Source: Sphingobacterium daejeonense
GTDB lineage: Bacteria > Bacteroidota > Bacteroidia > Sphingobacteriales > Sphingobacteriaceae
Direction: 5' to 3'
Assembly (NCBI RefSeq): GCF_901472535.1
Contig: NZ_LR590470.1
Location: forward strand, 2,666,001-2,730,000
DNA: 64,000 nucleotides
The translations under genes and the position numbers were made by a program. The notes under the pieces were generated by a model. That model saw nothing but the letters and a program-made list of their open reading frames with translations, was not told the origin of the DNA and did no database searches. How positions within the stretch are numbered: the stretch's first letter is position 1; each line of letters starts with the position of its first letter. Below, piece by piece: positions 19,706-30,430 of this stretch.

Positions 19706-20951
19706 TTACTTGAACTGAATAGTTTTAATTGGTGATATTCTTGAAATTAGCATCGATGGAATAAATAGTGTAATCAATGCAATTCCAATCAAGGAAATAT
19801 TCAGCCAAAGGACGGCTGTCCAAGAAATATCCATAGGAACAAATGGCACATAATAGATACTTGGATCTAGTTTGAAGAAATGGGTATTCGTCTGGAAAAA
19901 GTACAGACCGATGGCTATCAAGTTCCCTAAAAGAAGCCCATACCCAATGAGGTATAAAGAATTGTACAAGAAGACAGTTCTGATTTTAGCGTTCCGCATT
20001 CCTAATGCCTTCAGCATTCCAATCATGGGAGACCTTTCCAATATAGATATCAATAGAGCAGAAATCATATTGATAACAGCCACTATAACCATAAGGACAA
20101 AAATGATGTTGTCATTCATGTCCAACATATTGAGCCAATTGAAAATATCTTGCATCTGCATAACAACATTGGTAGCATAAAGCTCAATGCCTAAAGTGTT
20201 ATTCAGTTCATCTGTTGATTGAAATAGTTGGTTGAAATCTTTCACCCGCACCTCATAACCTCCTGCCTGATGATCCTCCAAATTATTCAATCGTCGAATC
20301 AATGGCAGTGAACCAATTACGTATATCTTATCCAGTTCTTCAGAATTTGTTGTGAATATGCCCCTAACAGTAAATTTTCTTTTCCGAACAGGCTCTTGGA
20401 TAAAGTACATGATAAAACTCTCTCCTACCTTTAGGTGCAGCCTATTGGCCATTAAAGAAGATATGAGCAATTGATTATCGGCATCCTCCGCTGAAAAATC
20501 CAAAAGTATCGCCTTCCAATATGGTCTTGGATAAAAAATCTTGATCATAATCCTTGTCAATACCCTTTAGTAACACCCCCTCTACCTCACCTTTGACATT
20601 CATGATACCTGCTTTGGTTGCAAAAGGATATACATCTTTTACATTCGGATTTTCTTTGATTTTAGCAAGCTGTTTATCATCTAGAGAGATTGGAGTATTG
20701 ACATAGGAATCATTACGTTCATTCTTTAGAATAATAATATCGCCAAAAAATCCACGCTGCTTTTCCGTTATCTCATTTTTAAAACCATTGAGAATAGCAA
20801 CTGCAAGAATTATAGCCATAATAGCCAGCGCCAAAGCCCCTATAGTAACTCGTACTATTAGCTTTGAAAACGTGCGGTTTCCTTCTAATGTAATCCTCTT
20901 GGCTAAGAAATATGGAAAATTCAAGCTTAAATTAAATTTGTAACTTCGCAA
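19706..20951 (-). CDS. LolC/LolE-type ABC transporter permease (one apparent frameshift)
   Basis: FtsX-like permease of lipoprotein-releasing or related MacB-type systems. FPYFLAKRITLEGNRTFSKL and a first transmembrane helix at about residues 33-55 come first, then a large periplasmic MacB_PCD domain. Three C-terminal helices include ISALLISILERSPMIGMLKA, a conserved FtsX-domain motif. The frame changes near 20490; one extra base joins LEGDT to LDFSAEDAD. Repaired length about 415. No ATPase partner is adjacent, as is common in Bacteroidota. Confidence 0.85.
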
Positions 20952-21016
20952 AGTTAATAAAATTTGTCATCCAACAATGAGGATGTTAAAGCATCCAAAT
21001 CTTAATATATTTTTAT

Positions 21017-21946
21017 ATGCGCATTATATTTATGGGAACTCCAGACTTCGCCGTTGCATCACTAAAGGCATTAATTGAAGCTGGTGAAGAAGTTGTGGCA
21101 GTAGTTACCGGACCGGACAAACCTGCAGGTAGAGGCCAGAAATTACACGAATCAGCCGTCAAAAAGTTCGCAGTATCTCAAAATATCCCTGTCTTACAAC
21201 CCGTTAAATTAAGAGACCCAGAATTCTTGGCCGAACTGAAATCTTTCAATGCAGATTTGCAAGTCGTAGTTGCCTTCAGAATGTTGCCTGAATTGGTGTG
21301 GAAAATGCCAGAAAAAGGAACAATCAATGTACATGCTTCTTTATTGCCCAATTACCGCGGTGCAGCACCTATCAACCATGCTATCATCAATGGTGAGAAA
21401 AAATCTGGGGTAACCACTTTTTTATTGCAACATGAGATCGATACTGGTAATATATTGTTTTCTACAGAAGTAGAAATATTAGACAATGACAATGCAGGCG
21501 ATCTACACGACAAATTAATGCTCGCAGGTGCTGAATTATTGATAAGAACTGTAAATGCAATCAAGAAGAACGATATTCATCCTATTCCTCAAGATAGCAT
21601 CGACACTGAAAACTTAAAACATGCTCCTAAAATCTTTAAGGAAGATTGTCTAATCAATTGGGAAAATGATTCTGTGAAAATATATAACTTAATCAGAGGC
21701 TTAAGCCCCTACCCAACTGCTTTCACTCATATAGATGGAAAAGTATTGAAGATTTATGAGTCTGAAATAATTATTGAAAAACATGACCTTAAGCCAGGAA
21801 CATATATCAGCGACGGCAAAAATGAGCTAAAATTCGCAACAAAAGACGGTTTTCTAAAATTATTAGAAATTCAGATTGAAGGCAAAAAAAGAATGTCAGT
21901 AAGTGATTTTCTTAGAGGCTATCGATTGGAAGGAACGACGAACTAG
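21017..21946 (+). CDS. fmt: Methionyl-tRNA formyltransferase
   Basis: 309 residues, intact. Formylates initiator Met-tRNA using 10-formyl-THF. MRIIFMGTPDFAV is the N-terminal signature. The formyltransferase core INVHASLLPNYRGAAPINHA carries the catalytic Asn and His, and HEIDTGNIL the Asp. The C-terminal OB-like domain ends LRGYRLEG. It is divergent from the permease gene and converges with the small HTH gene, overlapping it by 4 bp at the 3' ends. Confidence 0.95.
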   Translation: MRIIFMGTPDFAVASLKALIEAGEEVVAVVTGPDKPAGRGQKLHESAVKKFAVSQNIPVLQPVKLRDPEFLAELKSFNADLQVVVAFRMLPELVWKMPEKGTINVHASLLPNYRGAAPINHAIINGEKKSGVTTFLLQHEIDTGNILFSTEVEILDNDNAGDLHDKLMLAGAELLIRTVNAIKKNDIHPIPQDSIDTENLKHAPKIFKEDCLINWENDSVKIYNLIRGLSPYPTAFTHIDGKVLKIYESEIIIEKHDLKPGTYISDGKNELKFATKDGFLKLLEIQIEGKKRMSVSDFLRGYRLEGTTN

Positions 21947-22149
21947 TCTTCAACATACTTAAAAATATCACCAGGCTGACAAGCTAATGCTTTACAGATA
22001 GCATCTAATGTACTGATGCGTATAGCCTTAGCTTTTTGGTTCTTGATAATAGACAAATTAGAGAGTGTAATCCCAACTTTGGAACTCAACTCATTCAGAG
22101 ACATTTTTCTCTGAGACATGATATCATCTAGATGAACAATTATAGGCAT
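21943..22149 (-). CDS. Small XRE-type HTH regulator
   Basis: Starting at MPIIVHLDDI gives 68 residues, the usual size of the YozG/Cro-C1 group; a start at 22200 would add 17 unlikely residues. MSLNELSSKVGITLSNLSIIK is the HTH (split in family alignments at the turn VGI), and ISTLDAICKALACQPGDIFKY is the conserved C-terminus. Such proteins often sit beside a DUF2975 membrane protein, absent here. Confidence 0.85.
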   Translation of the reverse strand: MPIIVHLDDIMSQRKMSLNELSSKVGITLSNLSIIKNQKAKAIRISTLDAICKALACQPGDIFKYVED

Positions 22150-22396
22150 AACAAATATATTTTGCACGTGATTATTACATTCTAAAAAACAATCATTCAT
22201 GCGAATTGTTTTAACTTCAGGAAACGCTAATTGAAATAAGCAAGTTAATTAAGTTAAATGTGTGTTAAATCGTCCATAAACACGCTGACAGATGATATTT
22301 TGGAATGATTTTTGATGTTAGTATAACATCACCTCACCGCTTGTAACTAACTCATAATGAGTTAATAATTTACAATTAGATTAGAAAATATTCGTA

Positions 22397-22413
22397 TAAA
22401 TTTGTTATGTTTG
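22397..22413 (+). promoter_or_regulatory. Tandem -7 boxes upstream of rpoD
   Basis: TAAATTTG (22397-22404) and TATGTTTG (22406-22413) both match TAnnTTTG and lie 36-52 bp before the rpoD ATG. No clear -33 TTTG is at the right distance. Confidence 0.5.
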
Positions 22414-22448
22414 CAAACATTTCAGAAAAGAAAGGTTTATATATTTAG

Positions 22449-23309
22449 ATGAGACAGCTCAAAATTACACAATCCATCACCAACCGTGAGTCGCAGTCCC
22501 TTGACAAGTACTTGCATGAAATCGGTAAGGTAGATTTAATTTCAGCAGAAGAAGAGGTTATTCTAGCCCAAAGAATTCGTGAAGGTGATCAGGTTGCATT
22601 AGAGAAATTAACTAAAACCAACTTACGTTTCGTTGTATCCGTTGCAAAACAATACCAGAATCAAGGATTGACCCTAGGGGACTTGATTAACGAAGGAAAC
22701 TTAGGCTTAATAAAAGCAGCAAAACGTTTCGATGAAACTAAAGGGTTTAAGTTTATATCTTATGCGGTATGGTGGATTCGTCAATCAATTTTGCAAGCAA
22801 TTGCTGAGCAATCTCGTATCGTTCGTTTACCATTAAACCAAGTAGGATCTCTAAGTAAGATCAGCAAAGCCTTTTCTAAATTGGAGCAGGAATATGAACG
22901 TGAGCCATCACCAGAGGAATTAGCTGATATCTTGGAAACAACTGTTGACAAAGTATCGGATACATTAAGTAATTCTGGACGCCATGTTTCTATGGATGCA
23001 CCATTTGTACAAGGTGAAGAAAATACATTATTGGATGTATTGGAAAACAGCGACCCAGACACCGACAGTTCGTTGATCGACGAATCATTGTCTGAAGAAA
23101 TCAAAAGATCGTTGGCTACTTTAACAGAGCGCGAAAGAGAAATTATCGTATTGTTCTTCGGATTAGGTTCTAATCACCAATTGTCTCTGGAAGAGATTGG
23201 AGAGAAATTCAGCTTGACTAGAGAGCGTGTGCGTCAAATCAAAGACAAAGCGCTACAACGCTTGAGACATACCTCTAGAAGCAAAATCCTCAAGTCATAC
23301 TTGGGATAA
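22449..23309 (+). CDS. rpoD: Primary sigma factor (sigma-70, Bacteroidota type)
   Basis: 286 residues, intact. It lacks the long region 1.1 and non-conserved region, as do all Bacteroidota primary sigmas. Region 2 is [18 protein letters not shown] then [13 protein letters not shown] (2.3-2.4); region 3 has PSPEELAD; region 4 has [20 protein letters not shown], the HTH that reads the -33 element. It directs RNA polymerase to TTTG/TAnnTTTG promoters such as those at 28465 and 35922. Confidence 0.96.
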   Translation: MRQLKITQSITNRESQSLDKYLHEIGKVDLISAEEEVILAQRIREGDQVALEKLTKTNLRFVVSVAKQYQNQGLTLGDLINEGNLGLIKAAKRFDETKGFKFISYAVWWIRQSILQAIAEQSRIVRLPLNQVGSLSKISKAFSKLEQEYEREPSPEELADILETTVDKVSDTLSNSGRHVSMDAPFVQGEENTLLDVLENSDPDTDSSLIDESLSEEIKRSLATLTEREREIIVLFFGLGSNHQLSLEEIGEKFSLTRERVRQIKDKALQRLRHTSRSKILKSYLG

Positions 23310-23336
23310 AAAAGATTTTATGATTTAACTATATCT

Positions 23337-23366
23337 ATGCGCAAGGAAACTTGCGCATTTTTTTTT
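23337..23366 (+). terminator. rpoD terminator
   Basis: Stem ATGCGCAAG/CTTGCGCAT (23337-23345, 23350-23358) with a GAAA tetraloop and a run of T. Confidence 0.92.
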
Positions 23367-23395
23367 GCTTATAAATATTTCATTAGAGAAAAAAA

Positions 23396-23422
23396 TAGCC
23401 CTGCAGTTTTCATGCAAGGCTT
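23396..23422 (-). terminator. Terminator of the XRE-coiled-coil gene
   Basis: On the minus strand AGCCTTGCATG...TGCAGGGCT forms an imperfect stem followed by a T-rich tract, 22 bp after the gene's stop. Confidence 0.6.
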
Positions 23423-23443
23423 TTTCTTTTAGAAACAATCCTA

Positions 23444-23773
23444 TTATTTCTTATGCAATTGCTCGTATAGATCAATTACTTTCTTCTGTAAGTCGATAAC
23501 TTCTACTTCACGTGATTGAAGACGCTTTTGAAGCTCGTTTACTTCATTCTGGATTTGTTTATCTTCCTCAGGATCTGAAGTCGATAATAATTGTACTAAT
23601 GATAAACCAAACAGTTTAGAAATTTGGTTCAATCTCGATAAATTAACATCAGTAATGCCTGTTTCAATTTTAGAAAATGCTGGAATAGAGATATCTAGCC
23701 TTTTAGCTACATCCTCCTGACTCCATCCTTTCTGATGTCTAAGTAATCTGATTTTTTTTCCTAATGCATTCAT
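23444..23773 (-). CDS. XRE HTH regulator with C-terminal coiled coil
   Basis: 109 residues. IRLLRHQKGWSQEDVAKRLD and FSKIETGITDVNLSRL make an HTH_3 domain (residues 5-62). The rest (EVNELQKRLQSREVEVIDLQ onward) is a heptad-rich coiled coil, likely for dimerisation. The target is unknown. Its minus-strand terminator faces the rpoD terminator, so the two genes converge. Confidence 0.82.
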   Translation of the reverse strand: MNALGKKIRLLRHQKGWSQEDVAKRLDISIPAFSKIETGITDVNLSRLNQISKLFGLSLVQLLSTSDPEEDKQIQNEVNELQKRLQSREVEVIDLQKKVIDLYEQLHKK

Positions 23774-23910
23774 GGGTAAAATGTAAAATATTTATTTATT
23801 AAGTAATTATCAAATTTAAACAAATAAAGTAAATTTCAAAATCCCCATATTAAAAATTTAAAAAAAAATAGAAAGAATGTTAAAAATTTCTCAAAAATTT
23901 ATCTGCAAAA

Positions 23911-25253
23911 CTAGACATATTTACCCCATTGTAGTTGTTTTGAACTCATAAATAGCAAATTATAACCATTTGATTTAAAAGTTTCCAAAAAATCCTCCAA
24001 ATCTGTCATCTGAGTGATAACATGGAAAGATGGATGGTTAAAAGCCTCAGTTAATCGCCATATTAGGTTATCTAAAGCAATATTTTTTTCCTTGATAAGC
24101 GAAGTATTAACAAAAACGACAGCAAAATCTGATTCATTCATCGAATTTGCGTATTCCGTAATAAACTCTGAGTCAATACTATCATAAGCATTCAACTCAA
24201 TGACAGTCACTAGTGCCTGATTCGGAAATTGCTCCTTTACAGCATGGATACTCGATCTCAACTTACTAGGCGTATGCGCAAAGTCCTGATAAACAACACT
24301 CCCATTCTGGCTCGCCACAAATTCCAAATACCGGATCGAACTCTTGAAATCCTGAATAGCATGGTAAAACTCATCACGCTTCACCCCTAACCACTCGCAC
24401 ACCGTAAATGCACCAGCAATATTGGATAAATTATGCTTGCCAAAAATCTTTAAAGGAATATTCTCTTCGCCAACGTGAATATAAGTCACACCCTTGTTAA
24501 TTGTATATTCAGGAAGCTTATAACCATGTCGGTTGATTTTAATGTCCATGGTGCGCTCTACAACCTCTCTAGTGTTCTTATCATCCTTATTATAGATAAG
24601 GGTACCCTTGGGAACAATCGTACGGATAAAGTCCTCAAATTGCTTGAAGTAATCATCTTCACTGATTACAGTCTTGAAATGATCCCACTCAACACCACTG
24701 ATAAGCGCAATATTTGGTTTGTACTTGAGAAACTTGGACTGTTTGTTAACTGCTGAAGCATAATATTCATCCCCTTCAATAATCATCAGGTTATTTTCAG
24801 GGTTAAGTTGAAGCAACTTATCGAATCCTTCTAATTGAGCCCCATACTAAATAATCGAAATTTCGTCCCAATTTTTTTCAGGACATGCATGATCATACTC
24901 GTAATGGTTGTCTTACCATAGGTCCCAGCAATAACAACACGAGTCTTTTCGGCACTTTGCTCATAGACAAACTCAGGAAAGGAATAAATCTTTATTCCTA
25001 ATTCCTTCGCTTTTTGAAGTTCAGGATTGTGTTCATCCGCATGCATACCAAGGATAACAACATCAATGTCATCCGTGATTTTCTCCGGAAACCATCCCAA
25101 TTCCTTGGGCATTAATCCAGCATCTTGGAGGTGAGATTTGGAAGGTTCTACAATCTGATCGTCAGAACCACTCACTTGATGCCCTTGTTCAGCTAAATTA
25201 ATAGCTAAATTATGCATGATACTTCCACCTATGGCTATAAAATGTATGCGCAT
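23911..25253 (-). CDS. mpl: UDP-MurNAc:L-Ala-gamma-D-Glu-meso-DAP ligase (two apparent frameshifts)
   Basis: Recycles murein tripeptide by joining it to UDP-MurNAc. IAIGGSIMHNLAINLAEQGH, then SGSDDQIVEPSKSHL and GWFPEKI, identify Mpl rather than MurC. VIAGTYGKTTITSMIMHVLK is the ATP loop, EGDEYYASAV follows, and YQDFAHTPSKLRSSI is the Mpl form of the central motif. The frame breaks between 24816 and 24880; two extra bases (A7 and near GTATGGGG) restore a Mur-ligase sequence. Repaired length about 446. Its ATG directly follows the prmA stop. Confidence 0.9.
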
Positions 25254-26102
25254 TTAGTTGGCTTTTATAAATTTAGCTGCACACCACGTGTCCAGTACTT
25301 TTTTCTCGACAAATTGAAACCCCCAAGGTCTCAGCTTTTTCTCTCAGAATCTCCAAGTCTTCACCATCATAGAATCCAGATATATATAATTCACCAGCAT
25401 CTGGCAAATCTGAGGCATATACATCAAACTGATCCAACAAGATATTCCTATTGATATTTGCTAGAACCATATCAAATCGAAGACCTACTATTACTTCTTT
25501 GGATCCCAAACTTTGCTTCAATATTGGAAACTTGGTTGAGTTCCTTATTTTCATTTACACTCTCAACACAGATCGGATCAAAATCAACGGCCAAGATGTC
25601 CTTAGCACCTCGCTTTGAAGCTAAGATGGCCAAAATACCTGTCCCGCAACCCATATCCAAAACCTGCTTGCCTTCAAAATTATTTTCTAAAATAAAAGAA
25701 AGCATCATTGAAAGTGGTTTTGGTGATGGCCTGTACCAAATGACATTTTTTGGATCGATGATAATCTGATATGGATATTCAGGCTTGTCCTCGTGAAAAG
25801 TAGCACGAACATAACATTGGTCATCAACCAAAATTGGGCTAAAGTTGCTTTCCCAAACTTGATTCCAGTTCTTGTTTTCCAATTCCTCTACTTGATAGGA
25901 AATGTCATAACCAACCGCTTCCGTAGCCAAAACTGTTTCCAAAGCCTGGATGTCCAAGTTGGATGATGGCACATAGGCCAACAAAACCTTGGCCTTGATC
26001 CTCAAAAGTATCAAAACCAAGGTTAGCCAATTCAGCTATTAGCAAATCCTTTTGCCATTCCTCAATTGTTGAGGACGTAAAAGTAACTGCTGTATACTTC
26101 AT
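25254..26102 (-). CDS. prmA: Ribosomal protein L11 methyltransferase (two or three apparent frameshifts)
   Basis: Trimethylates L11 using S-adenosylmethionine. VLDMGCGTGILAILASKRGA is SAM motif I, LAVDFDPICVESVNEN is motif II, and VLANINRNILL the catalytic 'NP/NI' region. The reading moves through three frames (26102-25905, 26020-25472, 25554-25273). A further shift near the A6 at 25300 would end the protein as WCAAKFIK at 25254, directly before the mpl ATG. The repaired size of about 280 fits the family. It starts 3 bp after tpiA. Confidence 0.87.
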
Positions 26103-26105
26103 ATT

Positions 26106-26876
26106 TTAAGCGTTAAAAACGTTAATAATTTGCAAGAAATCACGTGACTTCAATGAAGCGCCTCCGATTAAGCCACCATCAATGTCAGGTTGCGAAAAAA
26201 GACTCTGCGCATTTGAAGGATTTGCACTACCTCCATATAAAATACTCGTGTTGTCAGCAACTTCTTGTCCGTATTGATCAGCCAATGTCTGACGGATAAA
26301 CGCATGTACTTCCTGTGCCTGCTCCGGAGATGCTGTCAAACCTGTACCAATTGCCCATACTGGCTCATAAGCCAACACAATATTTCCAAATGCAGTAGCA
26401 ATCTAAATGAAACAGTGCTTTGCTCAATTGGTTCTTTATAACATCAAAATAAGATCCTGCTTCACGCTCACTTTGAGTTTCTCCAATACAGAAGATAGGC
26501 TTAAGACCATGTTTTAAAGCCGCATCAACTTTCTCAGCCAATAACTCATCTGTTTCACCAAAATAAGCACGACGCTCTGGAATGCCCTAAAATCACAATA
26601 TTCAGCACCTGTTGATTTAACCTGAGAAGCTGAAATTTCACCTGTATAAGCTCCAGATTCATGTTGATTGATGGTCTGAGCTCCAATGGATACATTATTA
26701 GTATGTGCACTTAACTTTGAAATCGCCGCCAAATGGATAAATGGACTGCAAACAACGATTTCCTGATTACCGATAACCTCATCTTTAACCATGTTTACAA
26801 TCTCGGAAAATAAGCTAATTCCTTGCTCATAGTCCATATTCATTTTCCAGTTTCCAGCTACTATATTTTTACGCAT
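26106..26876 (-). CDS. tpiA: Triosephosphate isomerase (three apparent frameshifts)
   Basis: Interconverts DHAP and [14 protein letters not shown] carries catalytic Asn and Lys, the repaired [18 protein letters not shown] the catalytic His, and [13 protein letters not shown] the catalytic Glu; ILYGGS and GGLIGGASL bind phosphate. Three single extra bases (near 26597, 26577 and 26400) bring the reading back to its first frame, giving about 255 residues, the normal size. Three lesions in an essential glycolytic gene argue strongly for sequence error. It leads the tpiA-prmA-mpl run. Confidence 0.92.
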
Positions 26877-26944
26877 AGTTATTTATATTATATGTTTAAG
26901 ATTGATTGTTCTCCTGTAGGTATTTGACCTCCTCAAATATATGT

Positions 26945-28101
26945 TTAAAGATAGGGAAGTTCATCTGCAGTTCTTTCACACCCGTTACCCTTCTCCCTAC
27001 GCTCCATCATTTCTATAAATTTTTCAAAAGTATATGTTTCAGTTCCAGCGTCCGTTTTCCAGCTGAAATCTGCCACAAATTTGGGAATAAATTTTGAAAT
27101 TTGCAACCTGTGAGCCTACACCAATTACACAACCTGTTGTAAATGATGAATTAATCCCACTCATCGCGTAATCCCCCATAAACAAACCGCATTTGATTTC
27201 ATCTGTTTGACGAAAACTAAGATCCTCATAATCAAACAACCGAACAGATTTCCAATTGTTTTTCAAATTTGAATTTGAACTACCAGCTCCAATATTACAG
27301 CCCTCGCCAATGACCGAACAGCCCAAATAGCCCTCATGCCCTTTTGCACTATTCCCCCAAATAACCGTATTATTTACCTCTCCACAAACAGTACTGCCCG
27401 GACCAATGCTTGTGTTGGGATACAATCGAGCACCAGTCTTGACCCTTGCACCATCTCCTATTGCAACATAACCTTTTAAATAACTGGCCTTCTTCAATCT
27501 TACAACCTTTACCAATATAAATAGGCCCCTCCAGACTATTCAAACTAACACCCTCAACCTGAGCGCCCTCTTCAACAAATATCCAGCTGCCATAAACAGC
27601 ATTACTAGAACTTATTGAGGCTGTATTTCTTCCCGCTGTCAATAGGTTATAATCAAACAACAATTGAGACTTATTCTGCAAAAAGATATCTTCAAGAAAA
27701 TTGAGGTATTGAATGTTGCAGGAGGTTTTGATTGGATTATAGCGAAGATGAAGATTTTGATAGTCGATCTTTCCTTCTGTTGATCGTATCGCCACCCAAG
27801 AATTATCATCTAAAAGCACTTCGCCAGGATTTAAAGACTTCAGTTCAACAATCAAATCATCCGATGGCAAAACATTGCTACGTATAATTAAGAAATCCTG
27901 GTTGCCAAAATCTGAAAAAGGAAATTTGTCGCTGAGGTAGTCAACTGTATCAAAAGTAACTGGTGCCTCAAAAATACGGCCCCATTTACCATCTAGTGTA
28001 CAAATACCGGTTCTGATATTACCAATTGGACGAGTCGCGGCAAAGGGAAATAGACGCCTGCGCCAATGTGCGTTATCAAATAATACGATGGTTAGCGACA
28101 T
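26945..28101 (-). CDS. GlmU-like sugar-nucleotidyltransferase/left-handed beta-helix protein (two apparent frameshifts)
   Basis: About 384 residues after repair, starting MSLTIVLFDNAHW; an upstream ATG at 28131 is less likely. The N-terminal half resembles a reduced nucleotidyltransferase (RRRLFPFAATRPIGNIRTG), and the C-terminal half is a hexapeptide-repeat beta helix (YIGKGC, VKTGARLYPNTSIGPGSTVCG, here cut by me, GCNIGAGSSNSNLKN). Extra bases near 27490 and in AAAA at 27096 are needed; the true end is at 26945 (DELPYL). The Bacteroidota 'GlmU family' protein is not proven to have GlmU activity. Confidence 0.8.
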
Positions 28102-28116
28102 GAAATAAAAGTACAT

Positions 28117-28147
28117 AAAAAATCCCGACAAATAAACTTTATCGGGA
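28117..28147 (-). terminator. L31 terminator
   Basis: On the minus strand TCCCGATAAA...TTTGTCGGGA pairs and is followed by T6, downstream of the rpmE2 stop. Confidence 0.7.
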
Positions 28148-28176
28148 CATTAACAATTTCTTTATAGTAAAGAATA

Positions 28177-28425
28177 TTACTTTTTGTTGTAACGGCTACG
28201 GAATTTATCAATACGTCCTGCTGTATCAACCAATTTCATCTTACCAGTGTAGAATGGGTGTGAAGTGTGAGAAATCTCTAACTTTACCAATGGGTACTCG
28301 TTACCATCTTCCCAAGTAATAGTTTCTTTTGTATCAACACAAGATTTAGTAACAAAAGAATAGTCATTTGACATGTCTTTGAATACAACTAATCTGTAGT
28401 TTGATGGATGCAAATCTTTTTTCAT
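28177..28425 (-). CDS. rpmE2: 50S ribosomal protein L31, type B
   Basis: 82 residues. [19 protein letters not shown] and [20 protein letters not shown] (the 'HPfytGk' signature), with the C-terminal [13 protein letters not shown], define the long zinc-free type B form; the CxxC pair of type A is absent. It is transcribed alone from the promoter at 28465-28496 and ends at its own terminator. Confidence 0.96.
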   Translation of the reverse strand: MKKDLHPSNYRLVVFKDMSNDYSFVTKSCVDTKETITWEDGNEYPLVKLEISHTSHPFYTGKMKLVDTAGRIDKFRSRYNKK

Positions 28426-28464
28426 TTTATCTTATGATTACTATATAATTCAACAATTGAGGTG

Positions 28465-28496
28465 CAAAGATAATTTATTTTTCATTCAAATACAAA
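28465..28496 (-). promoter_or_regulatory. Consensus Bacteroidota promoter of rpmE2
   Basis: On the minus strand TTTG (28496-28493), exactly 20 nt, then TATCTTTG (28472-28465): a full match to TTTG-N20-TAnnTTTG, 40 bp before the L31 start. Confidence 0.8.
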
Positions 28497-28651
28497 AAAC
28501 AAAGATAAATTCATTTCAACACCTGTGAATAAATTTTACTTAAACCACAAAAATAAACAAATCAAAGCACAATAAAGCCTTTTTTCTTCTTAATCCTCTA
28601 TAAATAGTTCTAATTTCATACTTTTGCAACACATTATAAGTTGTACGTAAA

Positions 28652-30372
28652 ATGAGCATCGGATTATCGGAACAAGAACAACAAAGAAGGCTGAACCTGA
28701 AAGCCTTAATCGACCTAGGCATTGACCCCTTCCCCGCTGAAGAATTCAAAGTTAATGCTACGGCTGAAGATATATTAGAAAACTACGAAAGAGATAAGAT
28801 CAACTATAAGAACATCAGTTTCGCCGGACGGATTATGAGCCGTAGAGTAATGGGAAGCGCATCCTTTATGGAGCTACAGGACGCTACTGGACGTATCCAA
28901 GCCTATGTAAAACGTGATGATATCTGCCCTGACGAAGATAAGACTCTATACAACACCGTATTTAAAAAGTTATTGGACATCGGAGATATTGTAGGTATTA
29001 CTGGATATGTTTTCACTACGCAAACTGGTGAAATCAGTATACACGTTCAAACCCTAAAAGTTCTTACTAAATCATTGAGACCTCTACCGATCGTAAAAGA
29101 AGCGGATGGTAAAACATTTGACGCTTTTACAGATCCTGAACAACGCTATAGAATGCGTTATGTGGATTTGATCGTGAACTCTCAAAATAGAGACATCTTT
29201 GTTAAGCGCACGAAATTATTCAATGCTATGCGTGAGTATTTCAACAACGCTGGGTATATGGAAGTTGAAACACCAATCCTACAGGCAATCCCTGGGGGTG
29301 CGGCAGCTCGCCCATTTATTACACACCACAATGCTTTGGATATCCCTCTTTACTTACGTATTGCCAATGAGCTGTATTTAAAGAGATTGATCGTTGGTGG
29401 TTTTTGAAGGTGTATATGAATTCTCCAAAAACTTCAGAAATGAAGGAATGGACAGAACACATAACCCAGAATTCACAGCAATGGAAATCTATGTAGCCTA
29501 TAAAGACTACAACTGGATGATGGAGTTCACAGAAAACCTGTTAGAACATTGTGCTATCGCAGTGAATGGAACGACAAACGCGACATTTGGTGAACATAAA
29601 GTTGACTTTAAAGCTCCATACCCAAGGGTCAGCATGACTGAAGCTATCAAACAATTCACGGGATTTGATATTACAGGAAAATCAGAAGATGAAATCCGCA
29701 TTGCTGCCAAGGGAATGGGAATCGACGTGAATGACACCATGGGCAAAGGAAAATTGATCGACGAGATTTTTGGTGAAAAATGTGAAGGCAATTTTATCCA
29801 ACCAACATTTATTACCGACTACCCTATCGAGATGTCTCCTCTGACCAAAAAACATAGAGACAACCCCGAATTGACAGAACGTTTTGAATTGATGGTTTGT
29901 GGTAAAGAGATCGCAAATGCTTATTCTGAGCTCAACGACCCTATCGATCAAAGAGATCGCTTCGAGCAGCAACTCAAACTATCTGAAAAAGGTGATGATG
30001 AAGCCATGTTCATTGATCAGGATTTCTTGCGTGCCTTAGAATATGGAATGCCGCCTACATCGGGATTAGGAATTGGAATGGACAGATTGATTATGTTTTT
30101 GACAAATAACCCTTCCATCCAGGAAGTATTGTTCTTCCCTCAAATGCGTCCTGAAAAAGTAGCTAAAGTAGCTTCTGTATCAGATTTCGTAGAAATCGGG
30201 ATTCCTGAAGCATGGGTTCCTGTCCTGCAAAAAAATGGGATTTACAACAATCGAACTATTAAAAGAAGCAAATCCAAACAAAGTATTCAATGACTTGGGC
30301 GGAATGCGCAAAAAAATGAAATTAGATATATCTATGCCAACTAAAGATGAAGTCTTGACTTGGTTTGAATAA
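28652..30372 (+). CDS. lysS: Lysyl-tRNA synthetase, class II (two apparent frameshifts)
   Basis: Charges tRNA-Lys. The N-terminal OB fold ([20 protein letters not shown]) precedes the class II core: motif 2 [15 protein letters not shown] and motif 3 [15 protein letters not shown]. Dropping one T from T5 at 29402 joins LIVGGF to [14 protein letters not shown]. Dropping one A from A7 near 30232 extends the C-terminus through [20 protein letters not shown] to a stop at 30370-30372. About 572 residues, the normal size. TACTTTTG at 28619-28626 is a good -7 box. Confidence 0.95.
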
Positions 30373-30387
30373 GGAAATTCTAAAATT

Positions 30388-30430
30388 AAAAGGAAATGCC
30401 CTGTTGGTTTACAGCAGGGCATTTCCTTTT
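30388..30430. terminator. Strong bidirectional terminator
   Basis: 16-bp arms AAAAGGAAATGCCCTG/CAGGGCATTTCCTTTT (30388-30403, 30415-30430) with an 11-nt loop. It ends lysS (+) and overlaps the stop of the minus-strand lipoprotein gene. Confidence 0.9.
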